Positions 1 to 9,326 are shown, numbered from the stretch's first letter. The stretch: 64,000 nucleotides of DNA from Streptomyces coacervatus (GCF_029223485.1 NZ_JARHTP010000014.1:62001-126000); one strand, 5' to 3'. Program-made: numbers and translations. The notes: a model not told the origin generated them from the sequence alone.

Positions 1-918
1 GCCTTCGAGGTGATCTATCTGCTGGAGGCCGAGGACACGGCCGTGGACCGGCTGCGGGCACGCCTCGACGCCCTCGGGGACTCACTGGTCGTGGTCGGCG
101 GCGACGGGCTGTGGAACGTCCATGTGCACGTGGACGACGCGGGCGCTGCCGTGGAGGCGGGCGTCGAGGCCGGGCGGCCGTACCGGATCCGGATCACCCA
201 CTTCGGTCTCGGAGATGTGCACACCACCGGCGGCCGGCGGCCGCCCCGGGAGCGCGTCCAGCGGGCCGTGGTGGCCGTCGTGCCCGGCGAGGGACTGGCC
301 GGGCTGTACACCGAGGCCGGTGCGACCACGGTGCTTGCGCGTCCCGGAGAGCCGCCCGCGAGCGGTGAACTCGTCGACGCCGTACGGCGGGCCCACGCGC
401 GCGAGGTCGTGCTGCTGCCCAACGACGCCGACCTGCGCCACACCGCGGCCGCGGCGGCCGAGCAGGCACGCGCCGACGGCATCCGGGTGGCACTGATCCC
501 GACCCGGTCCGCGGTCCAGGGGATCGCCGCGCTCGCCGTGCACGAGCCCGAGCGCCGCTTCGACGAGGACGTCGTGTCGATGACCTCGGCGGCCGGCGCC
601 ACCCGCTACGCCGAGGTCGCCGTCGCCGAGCGCCAGTCCTGGACCATGGCCGGCATCTGTCAGGCCGGCGACGTCCTCGGCCTCATCGACGGCGACGTGG
701 CCGTGATCGGCTCCGACGTCACCGCCACCGCCGAGACCGTCCTCGACCGCATGCTCCAGGCCGGCGGCGAGCTGGTCACCCTCGTCCTCGGCGACGAGGC
801 CCCGGAGTCGGTCGCCGACCGACTGGAGGCACGCGTGCGTGAGTCGTACCTCGCCGTCGACACGGTGGTGTACCGGGGCGGCCGACAGGGCGCACTACTG
901 CTGATCGGCGTCGAGTAG
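1..918 (+). CDS. DAK2/DhaL-domain protein (FakA/YloV-like), 3' part only
   Basis: The reading frame is open from the first base and stops at 918, so only the last 305 codons are visible; the N-terminal DhaL (kinase) domain would lie upstream of the window. The visible part begins FEVIYLLEAED and contains the WNVHVHVDD segment typical of the middle domain of FakA/YloV proteins, followed by a second alpha/beta domain. Family knowledge: these proteins phosphorylate fatty acids bound to FakB partners, or act as dihydroxyacetone-kinase-like enzymes. Position just before recG matches the conserved actinobacterial order (rpmB, DAK2 gene, recG), here separated by the htpG/TPR pair. The substrate is not shown by the sequence. 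Confidence 0.8.
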   Translation, partial: AFEVIYLLEAEDTAVDRLRARLDALGDSLVVVGGDGLWNVHVHVDDAGAAVEAGVEAGRPYRIRITHFGLGDVHTTGGRRPPRERVQRAVVAVVPGEGLAGLYTEAGATTVLARPGEPPASGELVDAVRRAHAREVVLLPNDADLRHTAAAAAEQARADGIRVALIPTRSAVQGIAALAVHEPERRFDEDVVSMTSAAGATRYAEVAVAERQSWTMAGICQAGDVLGLIDGDVAVIGSDVTATAETVLDRMLQAGGELVTLVLGDEAPESVADRLEARVRESYLAVDTVVYRGGRQGALLLIGVE

Positions 919-1031
919 CAGGGGTACCGGCCTCCCGCTGCTGAGAGCCTGCGAAACGCCGTCCCCCGAAGGGTGAGCGCTGCGACGTCCGGTGCGTGCG
1001 ATCGCGGGGCGCCGGGGCGAGGGGGGCCACG

Positions 1032-1331
1032 GGCTCTGGCGTTGGCGGGCCCTGGGGTTCCTGGTGTTGGTGGGCTCCGGTGTTCCTGGCGGTGGCGGGT
1101 TCTGGAGTTCCCGGCCTCGGCGGGTCCTGGAGCTCCTGGTCTTGGCCGGTCCCGGAGCGCTTGGTCTCGGTGGGGCCCGGTGTACCTGGCGTTGGCTGGC
1201 CCTCGAGTTCCCTGCCTCGGCCGGTCTCGGTGTTCCTGGCGTTGGCGGGCCCTGGAGCTCCTGGCTTTGGCCGGTCCCGGAGCCCTTGGTCTCGGTGGGC
1301 TCCGGTGGCCATGGCCTTGGCCAGCCCCGGA
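1032..1331. repeat. Intergenic minisatellite, 12 x 25 bp
   Basis: Between the convergent DAK2 and TPR genes (919-1485 holds no gene) lie twelve degenerate units in strict 25-bp register, starting at 1032, 1057, 1082, 1107, 1132, 1157, 1182, 1207, 1232, 1257, 1282 and 1307. A typical unit begins GTTCCTGGCGTTGGCGGG and ends CCTGGA or CCCGGT. The units at 1132-1181 closely resemble those at 1257-1306, suggesting a higher-order duplication of 125 bp. A 25-bp period rotates the reading frame with each unit, so this is not a coding repeat even though long open frames run through it. No promoter or RNA gene is evident. Confidence 0.9.
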
Positions 1332-1480
1332 GCCCCCGCCCCCGGCCTCGGCGAGTCCCTGCCCCCGGCCTCGGCGAGTCCCTGCCCCCGGCCTCGGCGA
1401 GTCCCTGCCCCCGGCCTCGGCGAGCTCCCGCCCCGGCCTCCGCGGGCCCCCGCCCCCGGCCTCGGCGAGTCCCCGCCGCC
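1332..1480. repeat. Adjoining 23-bp repeat array next to the TPR gene stop
   Basis: The 25-bp array runs directly into a second, more homogeneous array with core GGCCTCGGCGAGTCCCTGCC. Copies of GGCCTCGG start at 1344, 1367, 1390 and 1413 (exact 23-bp spacing); a degenerate unit follows and another good copy lies at 1458. It ends a few bases before the stop codon of the leftward TPR gene (1486-1488). The near-perfect identity of the central units suggests recent expansion by slippage, so the copy number probably varies between strains. Confidence 0.85.
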
Positions 1481-1485
1481 TGGCC

Positions 1486-4413
1486 TCAGCCGGCCTCCTG
1501 TTCCTCCACCACCTGCATCATCTGTTCCGCCTCCGCCCGGCGGCCCTGTGCCGTCTCGTCCTCGTCGCCCGCACCGTCGTATGCCGCGAGGACTGCACGC
1601 GCGCGTGTCGCCGCGTGGGTGGGGCGGCCGAGGTCGGATTCCAGCCAGCCTGCGGCGAGTTCGGCGCCGGTGCGGCTGTCCAGGGCGTCGTCGCCCAGGG
1701 AGGCGAACACCGTGATCGCCTCGGTGACCTGGGTCAGGGCGTCTTCGAGCGCGGCCCGGATCGAGTCGTCGTCGGCGTCCTCCGCGGCGGAACGGGCGAG
1801 CAGGTCGCCGAACTGGCGGTGGGTGTGCCCGAGTTCGGCGACGAGCCGCTGCCGCGCCTCCTCGTCGGCCCCGACAGTGCCCAGCGCCGCCTCGCACTCC
1901 TGGACCGCGCCCGCCATCAACTCCCGTGCCGCGCCCGCTCCGTCCTCCGCGCGCAGCGCGAGCCACGCGCGGGCGCGCAGGGAGCGTACGAGGCCGTGGA
2001 CGTTGCCGAGCGAGCGCCACAGCTCGCCCGCGCGCGCGTACGCCCGGTCCGCCTCGGCGGGCAGCCCCGCGGCCCCGAGCGACTCGGCAGCGAGGTGGGC
2101 GAGTGTCGCGTGGTCGTGCTGCTCGGGCCAGTGCCGGGCGATCTCGGCGGCCTGCAGCCACCGTTCGGCCGCCTCGCGGTGCTCGCCGAGCTCGCTCAGA
2201 CAGTCGCCGAGCCACCACTGCGTCTGGACGACCGCGCCGTCGCCGTGCGTCTCGGCGGTCAGATCGGGCAACGCCGACTCCAGCACCTCCGCGGCCTCCG
2301 CCCACCGCCCCTGGCGCAGCAGGAACCCGCCCAGCTGGTGCCGCGCCCAGGCACCGAGCGTCGGGCCCTCGCCCGCCTCGTCGGCCCAGTGCGCCGCCTC
2401 CAGGGCGTGCTCGGCGGCCTCCACGGACAGCCCCCGGCCGCCCAGCACCTCGGCGAGCTGAAGGTGCAGCTGGGCCCGCCCGACCGCCTCCAGCTGCGCA
2501 CCGCCGTGCTCCAGGGCCGCCCGCAGCGCGTGCTCCGCCCCCGAGATGTCCCCCAGGTGATGCGCCAGCCCGGCCAGCCGTGCCTCGTACTCCACCGCGA
2601 ACCACGGCAGCCCGGCCCCGACGAACCCGGCCGTGGCCCGCCCGAACAGCTCCACGGCCGCCTCCAGGTCCCCGCCGCGCACCGCCAGTTCCGCGAGCAT
2701 GGCCTGCGCCTCGGCCTCCCGCGAAGCGATCCGCACATCGTCCCCGGTGTACCCACCGACGAGCGCAAGCAGTTCGCGTACGGCGCTCTCGGCGTCGGCG
2801 AGAACCCTTTCCGCAGCCGGCTCGCCCGCCTCCAGCACCCGCCGCATCAGGACCCGAGCCCGCCCCATCAGCACCGACGCGGTCTGCCGTACCCCCGTCG
2901 CGTCGTCCGCGTAGAGCGCAAGGACCTGGTCGTACGGCTCCTCGACCGCCGTGATTGCCTCGGCCACCCGGCCCGACAGCGCGCGTACGTACGCCGCACG
3001 CGTGCGTGCCGCCAGCGCCTCCCCGGGGTCGCCGGCCTCCGCGTACAGCTCGGCGGCCCGCTCGAAGAGTGCGGCGCCCTCGGGGCCCCGGTCCATCGCC
3101 TCGTGGTCGACGATCTCCGCGCGGTCGCGGGCGGCCAGCTCGACGCCCTCGGCGGCGCGCGCGACGGCTGCCCAGGCGTCCATGGCGTTCGGCTGCAGGG
3201 TGTCCGACAGCCGGCGTGCCTCGGCCAGCAGGGCGGGCAGGTCCGGCGCGTCCGCGGTCACGGCGACCGGCGCCGCCACCGCAGGCGCGGAGACCGGGCG
3301 CGTCGCCCGCACCCCGAGCGGCAGCCGCTCGACCAGCGGGCGCTGCGCCATACGCGCGCGTACCCGCTCACTGACGTACGCGTTGCCGTTGCGCTCGTCG
3401 AAACGCGCGGCCAGGGCGAGGGCCTCCGCACGCGCGTGTGCGGCGAGTTCGCGCGCCGTCCAGGTCCGGCCGGGCGGTCCGGGAACCTGCCGGTCGGCAA
3501 GGCCCGCCTCGCCCAGGCGCTCCATGAGCAGCGTCACCACACTCAGGAAATCCAGCCGGCTGCGCGGATGCCCGGTGTCCGTGAAGTACGCCGGCCGTTC
3601 CGCGAGCAGCTCCAGGCCGCGCGCCTCGTTGCCGGTCAGCGCGCAGAACTCCACATGGTCCGCGTACGCGCCCCGCATGCTCTCCATGCCCCGCACCAGC
3701 CGGAAGCCCCGCAGATGGTACGCGCGTGCCTCGTCCGTGCGGCCCAGCCGCAGCAACGGTGTCAGGGACGACGCGAGCACGCTGTGCGGCTCGTGGGCGC
3801 AGGTGAACCGGCCCTCCAGGACCGGCGCCCACACCTGAAGCGCCTCGACGTCCCGGCCCCGCTCCGCCTGCCACCAGCCCTGCCCGTGCAGCTCGCACGC
3901 GTGGCAGTCGGCCATGCTGTCCCGGTCGGCGGCCAGCCACGCGATGTACGCCCGCTCCGCGCGCGCGATGTCCCCGATGTGCGTGGCCACACTGAACTCG
4001 GCGCTGCGCACGGCCCGTTCGGAGTGCCCGGCGAGCCGGTAGCGGTGCTCCATCTCGCCGAGCCACTTCTCGATCGAGGCGAGCGGGACGTGCGGCTGGT
4101 CGAGCATGCCGGACGACATCCACTTGAAGACCCAGTGCAGCGAGTGCACCTCGTGCTCGTCGAAGTCCTCGGGCCGCTCGTCCCACATGCGCAGCAGGCG
4201 CGCGAAGGGGACGAACATCTTGTCCTTCTCGGAGCTGTAGTTGTAGACCTTCAGCTGGTGTCCGAGCGCCTCGATCACGGCGAGCGGGATGCCCAGCTTC
4301 TCGGCCTCGACGAGCAGTTGCTCCGCGCGCGCGTTGCGTGCGGGACCCTCCGGACGCTCGCCGTTCTCCGCCATGGCCCGGCGCAGGGAGTCGAAGTCCG
4401 TGATCCCGCCCAT
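1486..4413 (-). CDS. Large tetratricopeptide-repeat protein, second gene of the htpG operon
   Basis: Predicted 975-residue soluble protein made mainly of Ala/Leu/Glu-rich helical pairs of TPR type over the C-terminal two thirds. No signal peptide, membrane segment or catalytic motif is apparent. The start chosen is the ATG at 4413, whose A is the last base of the htpG stop (TGATG) and which has GGAGGG 7 bp upstream; a longer start at 4443 would overlap htpG further. The one-base overlap implies translational coupling with the Hsp90-like gene, so a role as partner or client adaptor of that chaperone is a reasonable inference but is not shown. The 3' end abuts the minisatellite. Confidence 0.85.
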   Translation of the reverse strand: MGGITDFDSLRRAMAENGERPEGPARNARAEQLLVEAEKLGIPLAVIEALGHQLKVYNYSSEKDKMFVPFARLLRMWDERPEDFDEHEVHSLHWVFKWMSSGMLDQPHVPLASIEKWLGEMEHRYRLAGHSERAVRSAEFSVATHIGDIARAERAYIAWLAADRDSMADCHACELHGQGWWQAERGRDVEALQVWAPVLEGRFTCAHEPHSVLASSLTPLLRLGRTDEARAYHLRGFRLVRGMESMRGAYADHVEFCALTGNEARGLELLAERPAYFTDTGHPRSRLDFLSVVTLLMERLGEAGLADRQVPGPPGRTWTARELAAHARAEALALAARFDERNGNAYVSERVRARMAQRPLVERLPLGVRATRPVSAPAVAAPVAVTADAPDLPALLAEARRLSDTLQPNAMDAWAAVARAAEGVELAARDRAEIVDHEAMDRGPEGAALFERAAELYAEAGDPGEALAARTRAAYVRALSGRVAEAITAVEEPYDQVLALYADDATGVRQTASVLMGRARVLMRRVLEAGEPAAERVLADAESAVRELLALVGGYTGDDVRIASREAEAQAMLAELAVRGGDLEAAVELFGRATAGFVGAGLPWFAVEYEARLAGLAHHLGDISGAEHALRAALEHGGAQLEAVGRAQLHLQLAEVLGGRGLSVEAAEHALEAAHWADEAGEGPTLGAWARHQLGGFLLRQGRWAEAAEVLESALPDLTAETHGDGAVVQTQWWLGDCLSELGEHREAAERWLQAAEIARHWPEQHDHATLAHLAAESLGAAGLPAEADRAYARAGELWRSLGNVHGLVRSLRARAWLALRAEDGAGAARELMAGAVQECEAALGTVGADEEARQRLVAELGHTHRQFGDLLARSAAEDADDDSIRAALEDALTQVTEAITVFASLGDDALDSRTGAELAAGWLESDLGRPTHAATRARAVLAAYDGAGDEDETAQGRRAEAEQMMQVVEEQEAG

Positions 4414-6242
4414 CAGCGACCCTCCTCGCCGTTCGTGGCCCACTCCAGCAGCCCGATGAAGGCCCGGTTCAGCAGCGCCGTGTCCGCCGGCCTGAGCGGC
4501 CGCTGGGCCATCAGCAGCGCCTGCCCGTACAGAGACTCCGTGGCGGTGCCGATCAGTTCCGCGTCACCCAGCGAACTGATCCTGCGCACCAGCGGGTTGA
4601 GGTGGTTGAGCACCAGACGCGCGCGTGGGGCGCTGCCCCGCAGTGAACCCAGAATCCCCGCCCACAGATCGTCTGCCTGCTCCTCGGCCGCGGCGCGGGC
4701 CTGCTCGTGGCGGCCGGCCCGGTCGTCGAGGTGGAGGGCGGGGACCGAGACGGGGTGGAAGGCGCGCAGTGCAATGTCACATTGCAGTGGGTCGAGCCTG
4801 GCCCGAGCCGCCGCCAGGAACCCCGACAACGCCAGCTCTTCCGCCGGATCCACCGCATCCAGATGCGCCGTCACGGTGTCCGCGTCCAGCTCGGCCACCA
4901 CCGTCCCGGGCCGTACCGACGGCAACGCCTCGACCAGCTCGCTGTCGTACGTGTAACCGCCGTTGATCACCCCTACGCCCTGCGCGGCCGCGATGGGCGC
5001 GACCTGCCGGTACTCCTCCACGGTCCGCGTGAAGTGCACCACCGGGTGCCGACGGGCGAACTCCTCCAGCGACAGCTGGCCGTCGGTGGTCTCGAACGGC
5101 AGCCACGGCAGCATCGTCCGCAGCATCTCCCTGTCGTGCCGCGCCAGGGACTTCACGCCCAGGTGGTGCACCGACAGGAAGGCCGCCAGCCGCTCCGGAT
5201 CGCCGGCCGCAAGCCCGGTCAGCCAGGACCGGATCCGTTCGCCCAGCGCCTCCCGTACGGCGGCCAGCGTCTCGTCCTCGTACAGCGACTCGCGCGAGGC
5301 CGTCGGCCGCAGACTGTCCGTGTCCAGCACGCACCGCACGAAGAACGCCCAGTCGGGCAGCAGCTGTTCGGCCCGCTCGGTCAGCAGCATGCCCTTGAGG
5401 TGCACGCGGTGCGTCGCCCGCTGGGCCGGGCTGACCGCCGACGGCAGCACATACGCCACCCCGCGGATCCCGGCCAGCGGCACGTCCAGCTCGATCGAGT
5501 CGAGCGGGGTGAAGCCGAACAACTCGTGACAGTGCCGCGCCAGGGCCACCCTCCGGGTGGCGGGGGAGGGGTACGACCGGTCCCAGGGCGCCGGGAGGTC
5601 GGTGATCGCCTCGTCGCCGACCCGGACGTCGTAGGGCAGCAGCGACCCGAAGTCCCGCGCCAGCGCCAGGACCCGCTCGGGCGCGAGCCACTCGCCGGCC
5701 CCCGCCCGCGCCACCAGATGCACGGTGGTGCCCGGTTCGGGCCGCGCCTCGTGCGGCAGCGTCCGCACGGTGTACGAACCGTCGTCGCTCGCCGTCCACT
5801 CCACGGGCGCCGCGTCCGGCGTACGGGCGCTGCGGCTGACCACCCGGATCCGCTCGGCGACCACGAAGCAGGCCAACAGGCCGATGCCGAACTGCCCGAG
5901 GAAGTCGGAGCGGACCTCCTGAATCCCGTCGGCGATCCCGTCGGTCCGCTTGGAACTGCGCCCGATGGTGGCCAGCAGATTGTGCACGTCCGTCTCGGTC
6001 AGCCCGATCCCGGTGTCCTCGACACGCAACGAGCCACCCTGCGTGTAGAGCCGCACCCGGGCGGGGGCGTCCGGCTGCTCGGCGCGCCGGGCGGTGATGG
6101 CGTCCACGGCGTTCTGCAGCAGTTCGCGCAGGTAGACCTTGGGACTGGAGTAGAGGTGGTGCGAGAGGAGATCCACCAGGCCACGCAGGTCGACCTGGAA
6201 CGTATGAGGTGTCTGGGATGACTGTGAGGTCTGGGAGTCCAT
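4413..6242 (-). CDS. htpG: HSP90-family chaperone (HtpG-like)
   Basis: The 609-residue protein has the GHKL ATPase signatures of Hsp90: RELLQNAVDAI (E40 and N44, metal and ATP contacts), DTGIG at 76-80 and GQFGIG at 116-121. It is slightly shorter than classical HtpG (about 620-640 residues), and its middle and C-terminal parts look divergent, so it may be an actinobacterial Hsp90 subfamily rather than a strict orthologue. ATP-dependent cytosolic chaperone by family. It is the first gene of a leftward operon with the TPR gene and diverges from recG across a 166-bp spacer that must hold both promoters. Confidence 0.9.
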   Translation of the reverse strand: MDSQTSQSSQTPHTFQVDLRGLVDLLSHHLYSSPKVYLRELLQNAVDAITARRAEQPDAPARVRLYTQGGSLRVEDTGIGLTETDVHNLLATIGRSSKRTDGIADGIQEVRSDFLGQFGIGLLACFVVAERIRVVSRSARTPDAAPVEWTASDDGSYTVRTLPHEARPEPGTTVHLVARAGAGEWLAPERVLALARDFGSLLPYDVRVGDEAITDLPAPWDRSYPSPATRRVALARHCHELFGFTPLDSIELDVPLAGIRGVAYVLPSAVSPAQRATHRVHLKGMLLTERAEQLLPDWAFFVRCVLDTDSLRPTASRESLYEDETLAAVREALGERIRSWLTGLAAGDPERLAAFLSVHHLGVKSLARHDREMLRTMLPWLPFETTDGQLSLEEFARRHPVVHFTRTVEEYRQVAPIAAAQGVGVINGGYTYDSELVEALPSVRPGTVVAELDADTVTAHLDAVDPAEELALSGFLAAARARLDPLQCDIALRAFHPVSVPALHLDDRAGRHEQARAAAEEQADDLWAGILGSLRGSAPRARLVLNHLNPLVRRISSLGDAELIGTATESLYGQALLMAQRPLRPADTALLNRAFIGLLEWATNGEEGR

Positions 6243-6408
6243 CGTCGCAGCGCCGGTGGGGGGACTTGCGGGCGGCGCGGGGTCGGGCGGTCCCTGGTGG
6301 GGCGGTGACCGCGGGGATGGCCGGAGCGCGCCATCCTAGAGCCGGAACAGCCCGCCTGACCAGGGGTTTCCCGAGACGTATACGGGATTGTCAGTGGTGT
6401 GGTGTGCA

Positions 6409-8625
6409 ATGGATCTCGTGCCTGCACTGGAAGAACCACTGAAGAAGGTGCTCGGACCACCCACCGCGAAGGTGATGGCCGAGAACCTCGGCCTGCACAC
6501 CGTCGGCGACCTCCTCCACCACTACCCGCGCAGATACGAGGAGCGCGGCCAGCTCACCCACCTCGCCGACCTCCCCCTGGAGGAGCACGTCACGGTGGTC
6601 GCGATGGTCGCCGACGCCCGCCTGCACACCTTCGCCTCGGCCAAGGCTCCGCGCGGCAAGGGCCAGCGCCTCGAAGTCACCATCACCGACGGCAGCGGAC
6701 GCCTCCAGTTGGTCTTCTTCGGCCACGGCGTTCACAAGCCCCACAAGGAACTCCTGCCGGGCACACGCGCGATGTTCGCGGGCAAGGTCTCCGTCTTCAA
6801 CCGCCGCCTCCAACTGGCGCATCCGGCCTACGAGTTGCTCCGGGGCGACAGCGACGAAACGGTGGAGACGTGGGCCGGCGCCCTCATTCCCATCTACCCG
6901 GCCACCGCCAAACTGGAGTCCTGGAAGATCGGCAAGGCCCTCCAGACGGTTCTGCCCAGCGCCCAGGACGCCGTGGACCCCCTCCCGCCCACCCTCCGCG
7001 AGGGCCGGGGCCTGGTGCCCCTCCCCGAGGCCCTCCTCAAGATCCACCGCCCGCACACCAAGGCCGACATCGCCGACGCGCGCGCCCGCCTCAAGTGGGA
7101 CGAGGCCTTCGTCCTCCAGGTGGCCCTCGCCCGCCGCCGCCACGCCGACGCCCAACTCCCGGCGGTCGCCCGCAAACCCAAGCCCGACGGCCTCCTCACC
7201 GCCTTCGACGACCGCCTCCCCTTCACGCTCACCGAGGGCCAGCAGAAGGTCTCGAAGGAGATCTTCGACGACCTGGCGACGGAGCATCCGATGCACCGGC
7301 TGCTGCAGGGCGAGGTCGGATCGGGCAAAACCATGGTGGCCCTCCGCGCCATGCTCGCCACCGTCGACGCCGGCGGCCAGGCCGCCATGCTCGCCCCCAC
7401 CGAGGTCCTCGCCCAGCAGCACCACCGCTCCGTCGTCGAGATGATGGGCGAGCTGGCCGAGGGCGGAATGCTGGGCGGGGCCGAGCACTCCACGAAGGTG
7501 GTGCTGCTGACCGGTTCCATGGGCGCTGCCGCCCGCCGTCAGGCCCTGCTCGACCTGGTCACCGGTGAGGCCGGAATCGTGATCGGCACACACGCGCTGA
7601 TCGAGGACAAGGTCCAGTTCCACGACCTGGGCCTCGTCGTCGTCGACGAACAGCACCGCTTCGGCGTCGAACAGCGGGACGCCCTGCGCGGCAAGGGCAA
7701 GCAGCCCCCGCACCTCCTCGTCATGACGGCCACGCCCATCCCGCGCACGGTCGCCATGACGGTCTTCGGCGACCTGGAGACCTCGGTCCTCGACCAGCTC
7801 CCGGCCGGCCGCTCACCCATCGCCAGCCATGTCGTCCCGGCCGCCGACAAACCCCACTTCCTGGCCCGCGCCTGGGAGCGGGTCCGCGAGGAGGTCGGCA
7901 ACGGCCACCAGGCGTACGTCGTCTGCCCCCGCATCGGCGACGACATCGACGAACCAGCCGACCCCAAGAAGTCCGGCAAGAAGAAGTCCCCCGAGGACGA
8001 GGCGGAGAAGCGCCCCCCGCTCGCGGTCCTGGAGGTGGCCGACCAACTGGCCAAAGGCCCCCTGCAAGGCCTCCGCGTCGAGGTCCTGCACGGCCGCATG
8101 CACCCCGACGACAAGGACGCGGTCATGCGCCGCTTCGCGGCCGGCGACGCGGACGTCCTGGTGGCCACCACGGTCATCGAGGTCGGCGTCAACGTCCCGA
8201 ACGCCACCGCCATGGTGATCATGGACGCCGACCGCTTCGGCGTCTCCCAGCTCCACCAGCTGCGCGGCCGCGTCGGCCGAGGCTCGGCCCCCGGCCTCTG
8301 CCTCCTGGTCACCGAGATGCCGGAGGCGAGCGCGGCCCGCCAGCGCCTGGCCGCGGTCGCCGCCACCCTCGACGGCTTCGAACTCTCCCGGATCGACCTG
8401 GAACAACGGCGCGAGGGCGACGTCCTGGGCCAGGCCCAGTCGGGCGCCCGCTCCAGCCTCCGGGTCCTCGCGGTCATCGAGGACGAGGAGGTCATCGCGG
8501 AGGCGAGGGAGGAGGCGACGACGGTGGTCGAGGCGGACCCGGAGCTGACAGGACTTTCCGGCCTACGGACGGCCCTGGACGCCCTCTTGGACGAGGAAAG
8601 AGAGCAGTACCTGGAAAAGGGCTAG
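6409..8625 (+). CDS. recG: ATP-dependent DNA helicase RecG
   Basis: RecG remodels stalled replication forks and branch-migrates Holliday junctions. The 738-residue protein shows an N-terminal wedge/OB domain (GKVSVFNRRLQLAHP) and the superfamily 2 motifs: GEVGSGKT (301-308, motif I), DEQH (413-416, motif II), MTATPIPRT (motif III) and QLRGRVGRG (motif VI). The ATG at 6409 (MDLVPALEEPL) was chosen because homology-like sequence begins there; an in-frame start 7 codons upstream adds only MSVVWCA. No clear Shine-Dalgarno precedes it, so a leaderless transcript is possible. A Lys/Glu-rich insertion lies between the helicase motifs (about 520-545). Confidence 0.97.
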   Translation: MDLVPALEEPLKKVLGPPTAKVMAENLGLHTVGDLLHHYPRRYEERGQLTHLADLPLEEHVTVVAMVADARLHTFASAKAPRGKGQRLEVTITDGSGRLQLVFFGHGVHKPHKELLPGTRAMFAGKVSVFNRRLQLAHPAYELLRGDSDETVETWAGALIPIYPATAKLESWKIGKALQTVLPSAQDAVDPLPPTLREGRGLVPLPEALLKIHRPHTKADIADARARLKWDEAFVLQVALARRRHADAQLPAVARKPKPDGLLTAFDDRLPFTLTEGQQKVSKEIFDDLATEHPMHRLLQGEVGSGKTMVALRAMLATVDAGGQAAMLAPTEVLAQQHHRSVVEMMGELAEGGMLGGAEHSTKVVLLTGSMGAAARRQALLDLVTGEAGIVIGTHALIEDKVQFHDLGLVVVDEQHRFGVEQRDALRGKGKQPPHLLVMTATPIPRTVAMTVFGDLETSVLDQLPAGRSPIASHVVPAADKPHFLARAWERVREEVGNGHQAYVVCPRIGDDIDEPADPKKSGKKKSPEDEAEKRPPLAVLEVADQLAKGPLQGLRVEVLHGRMHPDDKDAVMRRFAAGDADVLVATTVIEVGVNVPNATAMVIMDADRFGVSQLHQLRGRVGRGSAPGLCLLVTEMPEASAARQRLAAVAATLDGFELSRIDLEQRREGDVLGQAQSGARSSLRVLAVIEDEEVIAEAREEATTVVEADPELTGLSGLRTALDALLDEEREQYLEKG

Positions 8626-8645
8626 GGGGAGCCGCCCTGTCTCTT

Positions 8646-8675
8646 AGGGGCGCGGGGAACTGCGCGACCAGCCAC
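8646..8675 (+). repeat. Dispersed 30-bp repeat, copy 1 (recG-rsmD spacer)
   Basis: A 30-bp sequence beginning AGGGGCGCGGGGAACTGCGC is identical to 18302-18331 inside smc, in the same orientation. Both copies are preceded by CCGCCCT and followed by diverged but related flanks, so the original unit was probably about 60-70 bp. I recognise this core as a common dispersed Streptomyces repeat, usually intergenic. No ORF or transposase is associated with it. Confidence 0.85.
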
Positions 8676-8712
8676 ACTGATACCTGAAGCCGCCCACAAA
8701 CAAGGACCAAAG

Positions 8713-9300
8713 ATGACCCGCGTGATCGCCGGCGCAGCCGGTGGACGCCGCCTGGCCGTGCCGCCAGGCACCGGCACCCGCCCCACCTCCGACCGCGCAC
8801 GCGAAGGCCTCTTCTCCACCTGGCAGTCCCTCCTCGGCGGCCCCCTGGAAGGCGAACGCGTCCTCGACCTCTACGCAGGCTCAGGAGCCGTGGGCCTGGA
8901 GGCACTCTCCCGCGGCGCGAGCCACACCCTCCTCGTCGAGGCCGACGCCCGAGCGGCCCGCGTCATCCGCGAGAACGTGAAATCCCTCGGTCTCCCCGGC
9001 GCCGAGGTGAGGGCGGGCAAAGCCGAACAGATCATCCAGACGCCGGCGCCGGCAGACCCGTACGACATCGTCTTCCTCGACCCGCCGTACGTTGTCTCAG
9101 ATCACGATCTTCGGGAGATTCTCCTCACACTCCGCTCGGGAGGCTGGCTCGCGCCGCAGGTGCTCGTCACCGTGGAGCGCAGCACCAGAGGCGGCGAATT
9201 CAGGTGGCCGGACGGCTTCGAAGCGCTCCGGGCCCGTCGCTACGGCGAGGGAACGTTTTGGTACGGTCGCGCCGCCTCTACGTGCGAAGACGCACGATGA
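8713..9300 (+). CDS. rsmD: 16S rRNA (guanine966-N2)-methyltransferase RsmD
   Basis: Class I SAM-dependent methyltransferase of 195 residues. The N-terminal MTRVIAGAAGGRRL and PTSDRAREGLF are typical RsmD segments; the SAM-binding motif I is DLYAGSGAVGLEAL, and the catalytic FLDPPY marks an N2-guanine/N6-adenine-type amino methyltransferase. It acts on the small ribosomal subunit during assembly. The gene lies immediately upstream of coaD, the conserved order in most bacteria, and its stop overlaps the ATGA that could serve as an alternative coaD start. Confidence 0.95.
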   Translation: MTRVIAGAAGGRRLAVPPGTGTRPTSDRAREGLFSTWQSLLGGPLEGERVLDLYAGSGAVGLEALSRGASHTLLVEADARAARVIRENVKSLGLPGAEVRAGKAEQIIQTPAPADPYDIVFLDPPYVVSDHDLREILLTLRSGGWLAPQVLVTVERSTRGGEFRWPDGFEALRARRYGEGTFWYGRAASTCEDAR

Positions 9301-9326
9301 CCGGACCGGAGAGCGAGGGATCTCAA

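Noticed and set aside
776..2605. Leftward Pro/Gly/Arg-rich open frame through the repeat tract, resembling a collagen-like extension of the TPR protein
   Set aside because: It is out of frame with the TPR gene, and the 25- and 23-bp periods change frame with each unit, so no stable coding repeat exists.
973..4956. Very long rightward open frame (about 1327 codons) over the minisatellite and the htpG/TPR operon
   Set aside because: It is antisense to two well-supported genes, starts in the 25-bp repeats and has the Arg/Pro/Ala-rich composition of a frame shadow; no domain is recognisable.
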